Positions 1 to 5,683 of a DNA stretch of 8,504 nucleotides are shown here, piece after piece. This DNA comes from a bacterium (GTDB lineage Bacteria; Armatimonadota; Fimbriimonadia; Fimbriimonadales; GBS-DC). The translations under genes and the position numbers were made by a program. The stretch lies in contig JARJMV020000134.1 in the NCBI GenBank assembly GCA_029335935.2, positions 1 to 8,504 of the forward strand, written 5' to 3'. Below the pieces are notes generated by a model. It worked only from the letters and a program-made list of their open reading frames with translations. It was not told where the DNA came from and did no database searches. Within the stretch, counting starts at the first letter, position 1. Every line of letters starts with the position of its first letter.

Positions 1-461
1 TTCATAAACGGCATCGGCGACGATAGCACAATCGCCAAGCCTATCACCACCACCGCGCTGATTTTGAGGATGAGTCCATTGCGCACGAACCGCCTGCCGC
101 GCGGATGGGAGACCTTCTCGATTTTGCGCAGCAGCGCGACCCCGCGCGTTTGCAGCGCGTTCACCACTTTGGGCGAAAGCACCCGCTCGCGCCAGCGCTT
201 GGGAAACCACGGCTGTCTCAAGCCAAAGAGCATCTGCAGCGCGACGAGCGCCATCAGAGCGCCCAGCACGCCCGATGTGCCCGGCGGCAACACTGGGATA
301 AACGCGGGTATCGCCAACAGTATCAGCAGGAACCCGTAGCCGCGATCACCCGCTCGGTCGAGCACTTCGCCCAACACCACCACCCCATCCGCGTTCGCGT
401 CCAGCGTGCGAGCGAAAAGCTCCGACAAACGCGACGCCGACGAATGCGTTTCTATACCCAC
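1..461 (-). CDS. ExoD-family membrane protein (exopolysaccharide synthesis), C-terminus cut by window edge
   Basis: Reading the minus strand from a GTG at 461 gives about 153 residues that run off the window start. The order of elements matches the ExoD family (Pfam PF06055): a short N-terminal helix with LSELF; a GEVLDRAGDRGYGF segment at about residues 36-49; a hydrophobic stretch ending in the hallmark PAFIPVLPPGTSGVLG at about 58-73; a second hydrophobic stretch with ALQMLFG; then the RQPWFPKRW loop, a basic amphipathic region, and a last membrane segment ending SSPMPF. Family members are roughly 200 residues, so about a quarter is missing. ExoD proteins sit in the inner membrane and are linked to exopolysaccharide production; the biochemical role is not settled. 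The start is chosen because a TATAAT box ends eight bases upstream, which would make the mRNA begin at or next to this GTG. There is no Shine-Dalgarno. A GTG at 464 is the alternative. The gene is divergent from the HDOD gene. Confidence 0.85.
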   Translation of the reverse strand, partial: MGIETHSSASRLSELFARTLDANADGVVVLGEVLDRAGDRGYGFLLILLAIPAFIPVLPPGTSGVLGALMALVALQMLFGLRQPWFPKRWRERVLSPKVVNALQTRGVALLRKIEKVSHPRGRRFVRNGLILKISAVVVIGLAIVLSSPMPFM

Positions 462-468
462 CACGCAG

Positions 469-476
469 ATTATACC
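469..476 (-). promoter_or_regulatory. -10 box (GGTATAAT) of the exoD-like gene, leaderless type
   Basis: On the minus strand GGTATAAT ends at 469, seven bases before the GTG at 461. This predicts a transcript starting at about 462. TATAAT is a perfect sigma-70 consensus. I see no convincing -35 hexamer at the usual distance. The same GG-plus-TANA(A/C)T arrangement recurs ahead of four other genes in the window. Confidence 0.65.
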
Positions 477-477
477 G

Positions 478-483
478 TAAACT
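478..483 (+). promoter_or_regulatory. Possible -10 box (TAAACT) for the HDOD gene
   Basis: TAAACT fits the TANA(A/C)T pattern seen at the other starts, but CG rather than GG precedes it and no -35 is visible. It would give a leader of about 49 bases that contains the GGAGG ribosome site at 525-529. It lies back to back with the minus-strand TATAAT at 469-474, so the two promoters would overlap. Confidence 0.3.
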
Positions 484-524
484 ATCGGGAGAGAACCCCC
501 TGAACATGTGGAATATCTCCTGAT

Positions 525-529
525 GGAGG
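525..529 (+). promoter_or_regulatory. Shine-Dalgarno GGAGG of the HDOD gene
   Basis: GGAGG lies nine bases upstream of the ATG at 539. It fixes that start against an out-of-frame ATG at 508 and the ATG at 523, neither of which gives the HDOD frame. Confidence 0.7.
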
Positions 530-538
530 CGCAAACCG

Positions 539-1384
539 ATGGAACTGAGCGCATTGGCAATTCGTGTGGCGCGGACGCCGGGCTTGGGCATGCTACCTCA
601 GGTGACGAGCCAAGTGCTGAAGCTGGTAGACAACCCGAACGCTTCGCCGCGACAGATTGGCGCACTCATCGAGCGCGATGCGGGGCTGGCGTCGAAACTG
701 CTCAAAACCGCCAACAGTGCCTACTACGGCACACCGGGCAAAATCAAGACCGTCTCTCAGGCAATCTCGGTGATGGGACTGTCGGCAGTGCGCTCGGTGG
801 TGGTGGGGCAGGCGTATCAGCAGATGACGGCGGTGCGCGGCGCGTCCAAACGCTTCGACCGCCTCGCGTTCTGGCAACACGGTTTGGCGACGGCGACTGC
901 CGCGCGTGTGCTTGCCAAACTCAAAGGCTGGCGCGACCCCGAAGAGGCGTTCCTCGCAGGGCTACTCCACGACGCGGGCAGGCTGGTGATGGACCGATTC
1001 CTGTCCAACGAGTTCGACCAGATTCTGACCCTCGCGCTGGAGCGCGTATCGCCGCTTATCGAGGTGGAGCGTGAGGTGCTGGGCTACACCCATGTGGAGG
1101 TATGCGACCTGCTGGCGAAGGAGTGGAACCTCCCTGAGACAATGCGCGAGCCGCTACGACGCCACCACGACGATGTGCGCTTCGACGAGTGTCCGCTGGG
1201 CTGTATCGTCCACGCCGCGAATGTGCTGGCGCACCAAGCAGGATTCGCGCTCGGCGCGCCTGTGCTATACGAAATACCGCCACAAGTGCATCAGTCGCTG
1301 GGTATCCCCGACGCGCAGTACGAGGGGCTGAAGCAGGCAATCGTGCACGAAGTGGTAAAGGTTCAGGAAGCGCTGCGGATTTAG
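539..1384 (+). CDS. HDOD-domain signalling protein
   Basis: This 281-residue protein is almost entirely one HDOD domain (PF08668), a relative of HD phosphohydrolases. The N-terminal half has the family's helical pattern: LPQVTSQVLKLVDNP at about 19-33, a segment like IERDAGLASKLLKTANSA at 44-61, and VSQAISVMGLSAVRSVV at 72-88. The HD-like core follows with FWQHGLATA (His114), LAGLLHDAGRLVMD (His144, Asp145), LGYTHVEVCDLLAKEWNLPE (His185) and RRHHDD (His209, His210). No GYP motif, receiver domain or membrane segment is seen, so it is a stand-alone HDOD protein. Such proteins usually act in signalling networks (cyclic-di-GMP, motility, competence, stress) through protein contacts. Many HDOD proteins have lost the metal ligands, but the main histidines and the HD pair are kept here, so enzymatic activity cannot be excluded. 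It is monocistronic, with a good Shine-Dalgarno and a TAG stop. Confidence 0.88.
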   Translation: MELSALAIRVARTPGLGMLPQVTSQVLKLVDNPNASPRQIGALIERDAGLASKLLKTANSAYYGTPGKIKTVSQAISVMGLSAVRSVVVGQAYQQMTAVRGASKRFDRLAFWQHGLATATAARVLAKLKGWRDPEEAFLAGLLHDAGRLVMDRFLSNEFDQILTLALERVSPLIEVEREVLGYTHVEVCDLLAKEWNLPETMREPLRRHHDDVRFDECPLGCIVHAANVLAHQAGFALGAPVLYEIPPQVHQSLGIPDAQYEGLKQAIVHEVVKVQEALRI

Positions 1385-1389
1385 AGTGA

Positions 1390-1590
1390 GGGCAGGCAAC
1401 CGATTCCTTATCCAGTGTCTTGAGCGAGCTGGGGTTCAATCCGCAGCAGGCGCTACATAACCTTTCTACGATGCGCTTGGAGGAGAGCGGCGGGCGCGCC
1501 TGCTGTGCAATCAGATGCACAGAAACCGCCTTCTGCTGCAACCACTGCGCCAGCTGATACAACTCTTCCCTAGCCCTTACCCCACTCTCA
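1390..1590 (-). pseudogene. Possible decayed reading frame in the spacer (unrecognised)
   Basis: Read on the minus strand, the spacer between the HDOD and AAA+ genes gives an uninterrupted, protein-like stretch containing REELYQLAQWLQQKAVSVHL, then QQARPPLSSKRIVERLCS and GLNPSSLKTLDKESVA. Third positions are mostly G or C and hydrophobic residues are spaced like amphipathic helices. There is no convincing start with a ribosome site. The frame simply continues as antisense into both neighbouring genes, so the true borders are unclear. I do not recognise the family. It could be the remains of a former minus-strand gene, or chance openness of GC-rich DNA. Confidence is low. Confidence 0.2.
1503..1522. 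other. Small inverted repeat (7-bp stem, 6-base loop)
   Basis: CTGTGCA at 1503-1509 pairs perfectly with TGCACAG at 1516-1522 around the loop ATCAGA. No T-run follows on either side, so it is not a standard intrinsic terminator. It lies 118 bases after the HDOD stop and 98 bases before the AAA+ start. Confidence 0.3.
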
Positions 1591-1603
1591 GTACACCACG
1601 CGA

Positions 1604-1611
1604 GGTAGAAT
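1604..1611 (+). promoter_or_regulatory. -10 box (GGTAGAAT) of the ATPase-DUF5682 unit, leaderless type
   Basis: GGTAGAAT ends at 1611, nine bases before the ATG at 1621. It predicts transcription from about 1618. No -35 match is seen 16-18 bases upstream. Because the predicted transcript begins downstream of the earlier in-frame ATG at 1612, this box also decides the start codon of the ATPase. Confidence 0.65.
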
Positions 1612-1620
1612 ATGTGCGCT

Positions 1621-2703
1621 ATGCAAGCTGAGATTATTCGCGCACCCGCCGAAGCGCGATGCCAAGAGGAGCTGCAACGCCTGAAAGCGTGGGATAAGTA
1701 TCCGCGCCCTACAGGGTGGCAAATCTCGCCCCGCGCCGTCGAGAAGTTCATTCTGGGCGACCCCGAGCTGAATATCAAACCGAAATACATAGGCGACCGC
1801 GACCGCATCCAAGTCGCTATCGCCACCCTCGTCAGCGACCGCGCCCTGCTGCTGGTGGGCGAACCGGGCACTGCGAAGTCGTGGGTCTCGGAACACCTCA
1901 GCGCCGCCATCTGCAACGACTCGCAACTCACCATTCAGGGCACGGCAGGCACGACCGAAGACCAAATCAAGTATTCGTGGAACTACGCGCTGCTGATGGC
2001 GGAAGGTCCCAGCGACCGCTCGCTTGTGCCCAGCCCTATCCTGACCGCGATGCGCGCGGGACGCATCGCCCGCTTCGAGGAAATCACCCGCTGCGTGGCG
2101 GAAGTGCAAGACGCCCTGATTTCCATCCTCTCCGAAAAAGCCATCGCCATCCCCGAACTGGAGCGCGTGGAGTATGCCAAGCGCGGCTTCAACATCATCG
2201 CGACCGCCAACACGCGCGATCGGGGCGTCAACGAGATGTCCGCCGCGCTCAAACGCCGATTCAACTTCGTGGAACTGCCCGTCCTCAGCGACCTGCAGCA
2301 GGAGATGCGCGTCGTGCGCCAACGCACCCAAGAGATGCTCGCCGAACACGAACTATCACTCGACCTCTCCGACGAGCTGGTGGAGACGCTGACCACCGTG
2401 TTCCAAGAACTGCGCATGGGGCAAACCCTCGACGGCGAGCAGAAAGTGAAATCGCCCTCGACCGTGATGAGCACCGCCGAAGCCGTGAGCGTGCTGTTCG
2501 GCGGCTGCTTGCTGGCGACGCACTTCGGCGAAGGCACTGTCAACGGCAGCCATGTGATGCGCCTGCTGGTCGGCGCTATCGCCAAAGAGGACAAAAACGA
2601 CCTAGAATCGCTCAGTGAGTACCTGGAGACGGTCGTCAAGAAGCGCGAGGGGCGCGTATGGAAGGAGCTTTACGAGACGCGACGCTGGCTGAAGTCGCTA
2701 TGA
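1621..2703 (+). CDS. MoxR-type AAA+ ATPase partnered with a DUF5682 protein
   Basis: This is a 360-residue AAA+ ATPase of the MoxR class, expected to be cytoplasmic and to remodel partner proteins using ATP. Numbered from the ATG at 1621, it shows Walker A LLLVGEPGTAKS (about 76-87), a Walker B variant ARFEEITR (about 150-157) with FEE in place of the commoner DE, sensor 1 in IIATANTRDRG (about 192-202) and an arginine-finger candidate LKRRFNF (about 210-216). These are followed by a helical lid region. The start at 1621 is preferred over the in-frame ATG at 1612 because the -10 box ends at 1611, so the earlier ATG would not be transcribed. There is no Shine-Dalgarno, which fits a near-leaderless message. 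Its last four bases overlap the next gene's start (ATGA), indicating translational coupling. MoxR ATPases normally work with a VWA-domain protein, and none is present here. The cluster is assigned by motifs and by its DUF5682 neighbour. Confidence 0.88.
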   Translation: MQAEIIRAPAEARCQEELQRLKAWDKYPRPTGWQISPRAVEKFILGDPELNIKPKYIGDRDRIQVAIATLVSDRALLLVGEPGTAKSWVSEHLSAAICNDSQLTIQGTAGTTEDQIKYSWNYALLMAEGPSDRSLVPSPILTAMRAGRIARFEEITRCVAEVQDALISILSEKAIAIPELERVEYAKRGFNIIATANTRDRGVNEMSAALKRRFNFVELPVLSDLQQEMRVVRQRTQEMLAEHELSLDLSDELVETLTTVFQELRMGQTLDGEQKVKSPSTVMSTAEAVSVLFGGCLLATHFGEGTVNGSHVMRLLVGAIAKEDKNDLESLSEYLETVVKKREGRVWKELYETRRWLKSL

Positions 2704-4967
2704 GCGCCGTGAACATTCGCGGCGTGCAGGTGGTTCCCGTGCGCCATCACTCGCCTGCAATCGCCCGCGCAACAGCGTCGGTTATCCGCGCCCTGCGCCC
2801 CGACCTCGTGCTGATTGAAGGTCCCTGCGACGCGAACCATCTGATTGACGCCCTCGTCGCGCCCGACGCCGTCGCGCCGATTGCCCTGTTAGCCTACCGT
2901 CAGCCCCAAGCCCAGCAAGCCTCCGCCGACCTCGCCCCGCAGGTGGTGTTCTACCCCTTCTGCGACTACTCGCCCGAATTGGTCGCCCTACGCACCGCCC
3001 ACGCGCTGGGTATTCCCGCACGCTTCTGCGACATCCCCGCCGCCGCCGTGCTGGAACATAACGCTGGTCAAGAAGCAACGCCGCCAACGAATCGCGATTC
3101 AACACCAACGGAGTGCGCGCACCCCCTCGATATTTACACGCGCGTTGCTCGGCGGATGGGTTTCGAGGACCACGAGGAGTGGTGGGAGTGTCTGTTCGAG
3201 ACTGTCCTGCGCGACTCGCGCGTGTTGCTGCAGCGAGCGTTTGAGTGGGGGCAGTTGGTGGTAGGCGAGATGGGGATAGACGACTACGACGCGCTGCGCA
3301 ACGCCTACATGTGGAGTCAGGTGGAGTCGTCGGGCGTCGCGCCTGAGCGGATTGTGCTGGTGGTGGGCGCGGCGCACGCGGCGGCGTTCGCGCAGCCAGC
3401 GTTCACGGCGGCCTACGACACTCAGCACCCGTTGCTGCGTGCGCGCCCTGCCGAGTTTGTGCTGACGCCCTACTCGTTTCCGCGCCTGTCGGAGCAACTC
3501 GGCTACGGCGCGGGCAACCTTGCGCCGCAGTTCTATCAGGATGCGTGGGCGCTCGGCGCTCTGGAGGAGGCGACGCTGGCGACGCTGACGCGCTTGGTGA
3601 ACGCGATGAAGCTGCAGGGCGATATCGCCTCGCACGCCGACGCGATTGAGGCGTTTCGGCTCGCCAAACAGCTCGCGACACTGCGCGGCAAGCCTCAGCC
3701 GGGCTACCGTGAGACGATAGACGCCGCGATTGCCGTGTTCGGACGCGGGCAAGCCGAGCGGGTGCAGACGCCTCTCAAACGCCTCATGATTGGCGAGCGT
3801 GTCGGACGCGCCCCCCAGTCCGACACGCAACCGCCTGTGCAAGCCGAGTTCTATCGCCTCGCGCACGAGCTGCGCATCCCCATCAAAGACGACCCGACCG
3901 ACCTGCGCCTCAACCTCGCGGAGCCACACGCCGTGCAGCAGTCCATCTTTCTGCATCGGTTGGCGGCGGCGAAGATTCCGTTCGCCGATTTGCACTCGGG
4001 CGAGGCGGCGACCTATGGGCAGATGGCGCGCCTGCGCGAGAAGTGGCGGTTGCAGTGGACGCCGCTGACCGATGTCGCGCTCACGGAAGCGGTCATCTGG
4101 GGCGACACGCTGCGCGCGGTGGCCAAGCGACACATCGAGCCGCGCCTGATGATGCGCGACCAACTCGTGCAGGTGAGCGCGGCAGCGTTGGAAGCCGTGC
4201 TGTGTGAGCTGACAGAACTCTACGAGACAGCGTTGCAGGCGTTGGACGAGGCATCTATCCGCGACGGCGACTTCGTGAGCCTTGCGCACGCAGCGTATCG
4301 GGTTGCAGGTCTCATCGAGTATGGCGCGGCGCGCGCTGTGCGTCGGGAGATGTTCGAACCGCTACTGCAGCGCCTCTACACGCGGGCGTGCCTGCACCTG
4401 CTGTCCGCGTCGGACTGCGGCGACGCAGAGGCGCACACCATCGGCGAGGCGATGCAACTGCAGCACGAGCTCGCGCACAAGCTGCCCTACTTAGACGCCC
4501 AGCTGTGGCTCGAGAACCTGCGCGAGACGGCGCTCAGCGAGCGGTCGCACCCGTTCGTGGTCGGCGTCGGGCTGGGCTTGCTGGGCTTTGTGCGTGGCGC
4601 GGACGAAGCGCTGTGGCTGCGCGCACGGCGCATGCTCTCGCCTGCAACGCCCCCTGAACAGACGGCGGGCTTCTTGGAGGGGCTGCTGCAGGCGCAGGGG
4701 GGCGCCGCCGCGCGCTCGCGACCGTTCGTGCAAACCATGCACGCATTCGTGATGAGCCTGCCCGACGAACAGTTCATTCAAGCGCTGCCCATGCTCCGAC
4801 GCGCATTCCGCCAACTCTCCAACCACGACATCTACTACCTGACCGATAACATCCTCCGCGTGCTGGAAGCAGCCCCCGAACCGACCGACGCCGCCAACGC
4901 GAGCGAACTCGCCCTCGCGCGCGAAGAGGTGGAGCAGATTGCCGCGCAACTCGCGTGGCTCGGCTAA
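2700..4967 (+). CDS. DUF5682 family protein
   Basis: A 755-residue protein matching my recollection of the DUF5682 family, found beside MoxR ATPases. Its N-terminal domain shows PVRHHSPAIARA (about 13-24), LRPDLVLIEGPCDAN (32-46), VFYPFCDYSPE (83-93), CDIPAA (110-115), a HEEWWE segment (158-163) and VVGAAHAAAF (221-230). The RHH, E-G-P and final G-A-x-H elements resemble the histidine/glutamate motif plan of the TraB/ChaN/EreA-like fold, so a hydrolase-type active site is possible; that is inference. The remaining 500 residues are largely helical, and the C-terminal part (HPFVVGVGLGLLGF, FLEGLL, LPDEQFIQALPMLRRAF) fits the family. No signal peptide or membrane span is seen. ATG 2700 overlaps the ATPase stop as ATGA. 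An in-frame ATG at 2658 with GAGGGG five bases upstream is the alternative and would add 14 residues. Synonymous codon use shifts abruptly inside the gene, near 3110 and again near 4740. The function is unknown; it is presumably the partner or target of the ATPase. Confidence 0.8.
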   Translation: MSAVNIRGVQVVPVRHHSPAIARATASVIRALRPDLVLIEGPCDANHLIDALVAPDAVAPIALLAYRQPQAQQASADLAPQVVFYPFCDYSPELVALRTAHALGIPARFCDIPAAAVLEHNAGQEATPPTNRDSTPTECAHPLDIYTRVARRMGFEDHEEWWECLFETVLRDSRVLLQRAFEWGQLVVGEMGIDDYDALRNAYMWSQVESSGVAPERIVLVVGAAHAAAFAQPAFTAAYDTQHPLLRARPAEFVLTPYSFPRLSEQLGYGAGNLAPQFYQDAWALGALEEATLATLTRLVNAMKLQGDIASHADAIEAFRLAKQLATLRGKPQPGYRETIDAAIAVFGRGQAERVQTPLKRLMIGERVGRAPQSDTQPPVQAEFYRLAHELRIPIKDDPTDLRLNLAEPHAVQQSIFLHRLAAAKIPFADLHSGEAATYGQMARLREKWRLQWTPLTDVALTEAVIWGDTLRAVAKRHIEPRLMMRDQLVQVSAAALEAVLCELTELYETALQALDEASIRDGDFVSLAHAAYRVAGLIEYGAARAVRREMFEPLLQRLYTRACLHLLSASDCGDAEAHTIGEAMQLQHELAHKLPYLDAQLWLENLRETALSERSHPFVVGVGLGLLGFVRGADEALWLRARRMLSPATPPEQTAGFLEGLLQAQGGAAARSRPFVQTMHAFVMSLPDEQFIQALPMLRRAFRQLSNHDIYYLTDNILRVLEAAPEPTDAANASELALAREEVEQIAAQLAWLG

Positions 4968-4974
4968 CTCATCA

Positions 4975-4982
4975 GGTACAAT
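4975..4982 (+). promoter_or_regulatory. -10 box (GGTACAAT) of the prolyl isomerase unit
   Basis: GGTACAAT begins eight bases after the DUF5682 stop codon and predicts a transcript starting at about 4989. The leader would be about 14 bases, just long enough to hold the Shine-Dalgarno at 4989-4994. It shows that the downstream pair of genes is its own transcription unit. No -35 match is seen. Confidence 0.55.
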
Positions 4983-4988
4983 ACCCTT

Positions 4989-4994
4989 AGGAGG
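4989..4994 (+). promoter_or_regulatory. Shine-Dalgarno AGGAGG of the prolyl isomerase gene
   Basis: A consensus AGGAGG lies eight bases before the ATG at 5003. It fixes the start that gives an N-terminal lipoprotein signal. Confidence 0.8.
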
Positions 4995-5002
4995 AACGAA
5001 CA

Positions 5003-5668
5003 ATGAACCTGAGAGCCAACATCCGATGGGTCCTACCGACGCTCGCGCTTGCTTTGTGCGCGTGCCAATCGCAATCCATCGAAACTACCCAAGTCAACGA
5101 CACGCCCCAAACAACGCCGACGCACCAAACGCAGGAGCCAACAATGACCCCAACCGAACCGCAACAAGCTCAAGTCGCCTATGTGCGCATGATTATCAAA
5201 GACAAAGGCGCGTTAGTAATCGAATTAGACCTCAAGGAAGCCCCCAAAACCAGCGAGAACTTCCTGAATTTGGTCAAAGAGAAGTTCTATGACGGCATTC
5301 GCTTCCACCGCGTCGTGCCGATGTTCGTGATTCAGGCGGGCGACCCCCAATCCAAGACGCTGCCGATGGGGCATCCCCAACTGGGCACGGGCGGTTCGGG
5401 CAAGAACATCAAGTTCGAGCCGAACAACCTGAAACATAAGCGCGGCGCGATTGGCATGGCGCGCGCGCAAGACCCCGACAGCGCCAGCAGCCAGTTCTAC
5501 ATCTGCTTGGAAGACCTGCCCCAACTCGACGGCAACTATGTCATCTTCGGGCGCGTGGTGGAAGGCATCGAGATTATCGATCAAGTGCGCGTCGGCGACA
5601 CCATCGAGCAGGCGACGGTGCTGGAGAAGTGGACGCCCACGCCAAGCGAGCCGCCGTCGAAGCCGTAG
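5003..5668 (+). CDS. Cyclophilin-type peptidyl-prolyl cis-trans isomerase, lipoprotein
   Basis: This 221-residue protein catalyses cis-trans isomerisation of X-Pro bonds. Residues 1-20 form a signal peptide (Arg4 and Arg8, hydrophobic core VLPTLALAL) ending in LCAC, a plausible lipobox with Cys21 as the lipidated residue, so the enzyme would be anchored outside the cytoplasmic membrane. A Thr/Gln/Pro-rich flexible linker runs to about residue 57. The cyclophilin domain follows: VRMIIKDKGALVIELD, FHRVVPMFVIQAGDP with the catalytic Arg103 and Gln111, a glycine-rich loop TGGSGKNIKFEPNN, SSQFYICL (Gln164, Phe165), and LDGNYVIFGRVVEG. The human CypA tryptophan position is not kept, as is common in bacterial short-type cyclophilins. 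An internal in-frame ATG at 5144 (Met48), preceded by AGGAG, could yield a soluble form lacking signal and linker. The next gene follows after 15 bases, and its ribosome site overlaps this stop codon. Confidence 0.92.
   Translation: MNLRANIRWVLPTLALALCACQSQSIETTQVNDTPQTTPTHQTQEPTMTPTEPQQAQVAYVRMIIKDKGALVIELDLKEAPKTSENFLNLVKEKFYDGIRFHRVVPMFVIQAGDPQSKTLPMGHPQLGTGGSGKNIKFEPNNLKHKRGAIGMARAQDPDSASSQFYICLEDLPQLDGNYVIFGRVVEGIEIIDQVRVGDTIEQATVLEKWTPTPSEPPSKP
5133..5146 (+). promoter_or_regulatory. Internal ribosome site and in-frame ATG within the isomerase gene
   Basis: AGGAG at 5133-5137 stands six bases before an in-frame ATG at 5144-5146, codon 48, at the end of the low-complexity linker. Both this site and the annotated start read AGGAG, a short spacer, then AACAATGA. 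Translation from here would give a 174-residue cytoplasmic cyclophilin. The site could instead be chance, since the same bases encode linker residues. Confidence 0.4.
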
Positions 5669-5672
5669 GAGG
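5667..5672 (+). promoter_or_regulatory. Shine-Dalgarno AGGAGG overlapping the isomerase stop
   Basis: The TAG stop of the isomerase (5666-5668) forms the start of TAGGAGG, so the ribosome site of the next gene shares two bases with the stop codon. The spacing to the ATG at 5684 is 11 bases, slightly long. The arrangement suggests co-transcription and coupled translation. Confidence 0.65.
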
Positions 5673-5683
5673 CGCATCGAAGC

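Noticed and set aside
105..503. 132-codon plus-strand frame at the window start
   Set aside because: The minus strand here encodes an unmistakable ExoD N-terminal region; the plus frame is rich in Arg, His and Gln, as expected for a shadow.
1056..1934. 292-codon open frame on the minus strand across the HDOD end, spacer and ATPase start
   Set aside because: It is antisense to two well-supported genes and reads as low-complexity Arg/Ala/Ser-rich protein over them. Only the spacer portion is kept as a doubtful relic.
2658..2699. Upstream ATG extending the DUF5682 protein by 14 residues
   Set aside because: The ATGA overlap at 2700 puts the start just before the conserved IRGVQVVPVRHH region. 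The extension overlaps the ATPase by 46 bases, although a GAGGGG lies before it, so it is not fully excluded.
3099..4289. 396-codon minus-strand frame opposite the DUF5682 gene
   Set aside because: Its Arg/His/Gln-rich composition is typical of the antisense of GC-rich coding DNA; no family motifs or ribosome site are seen.
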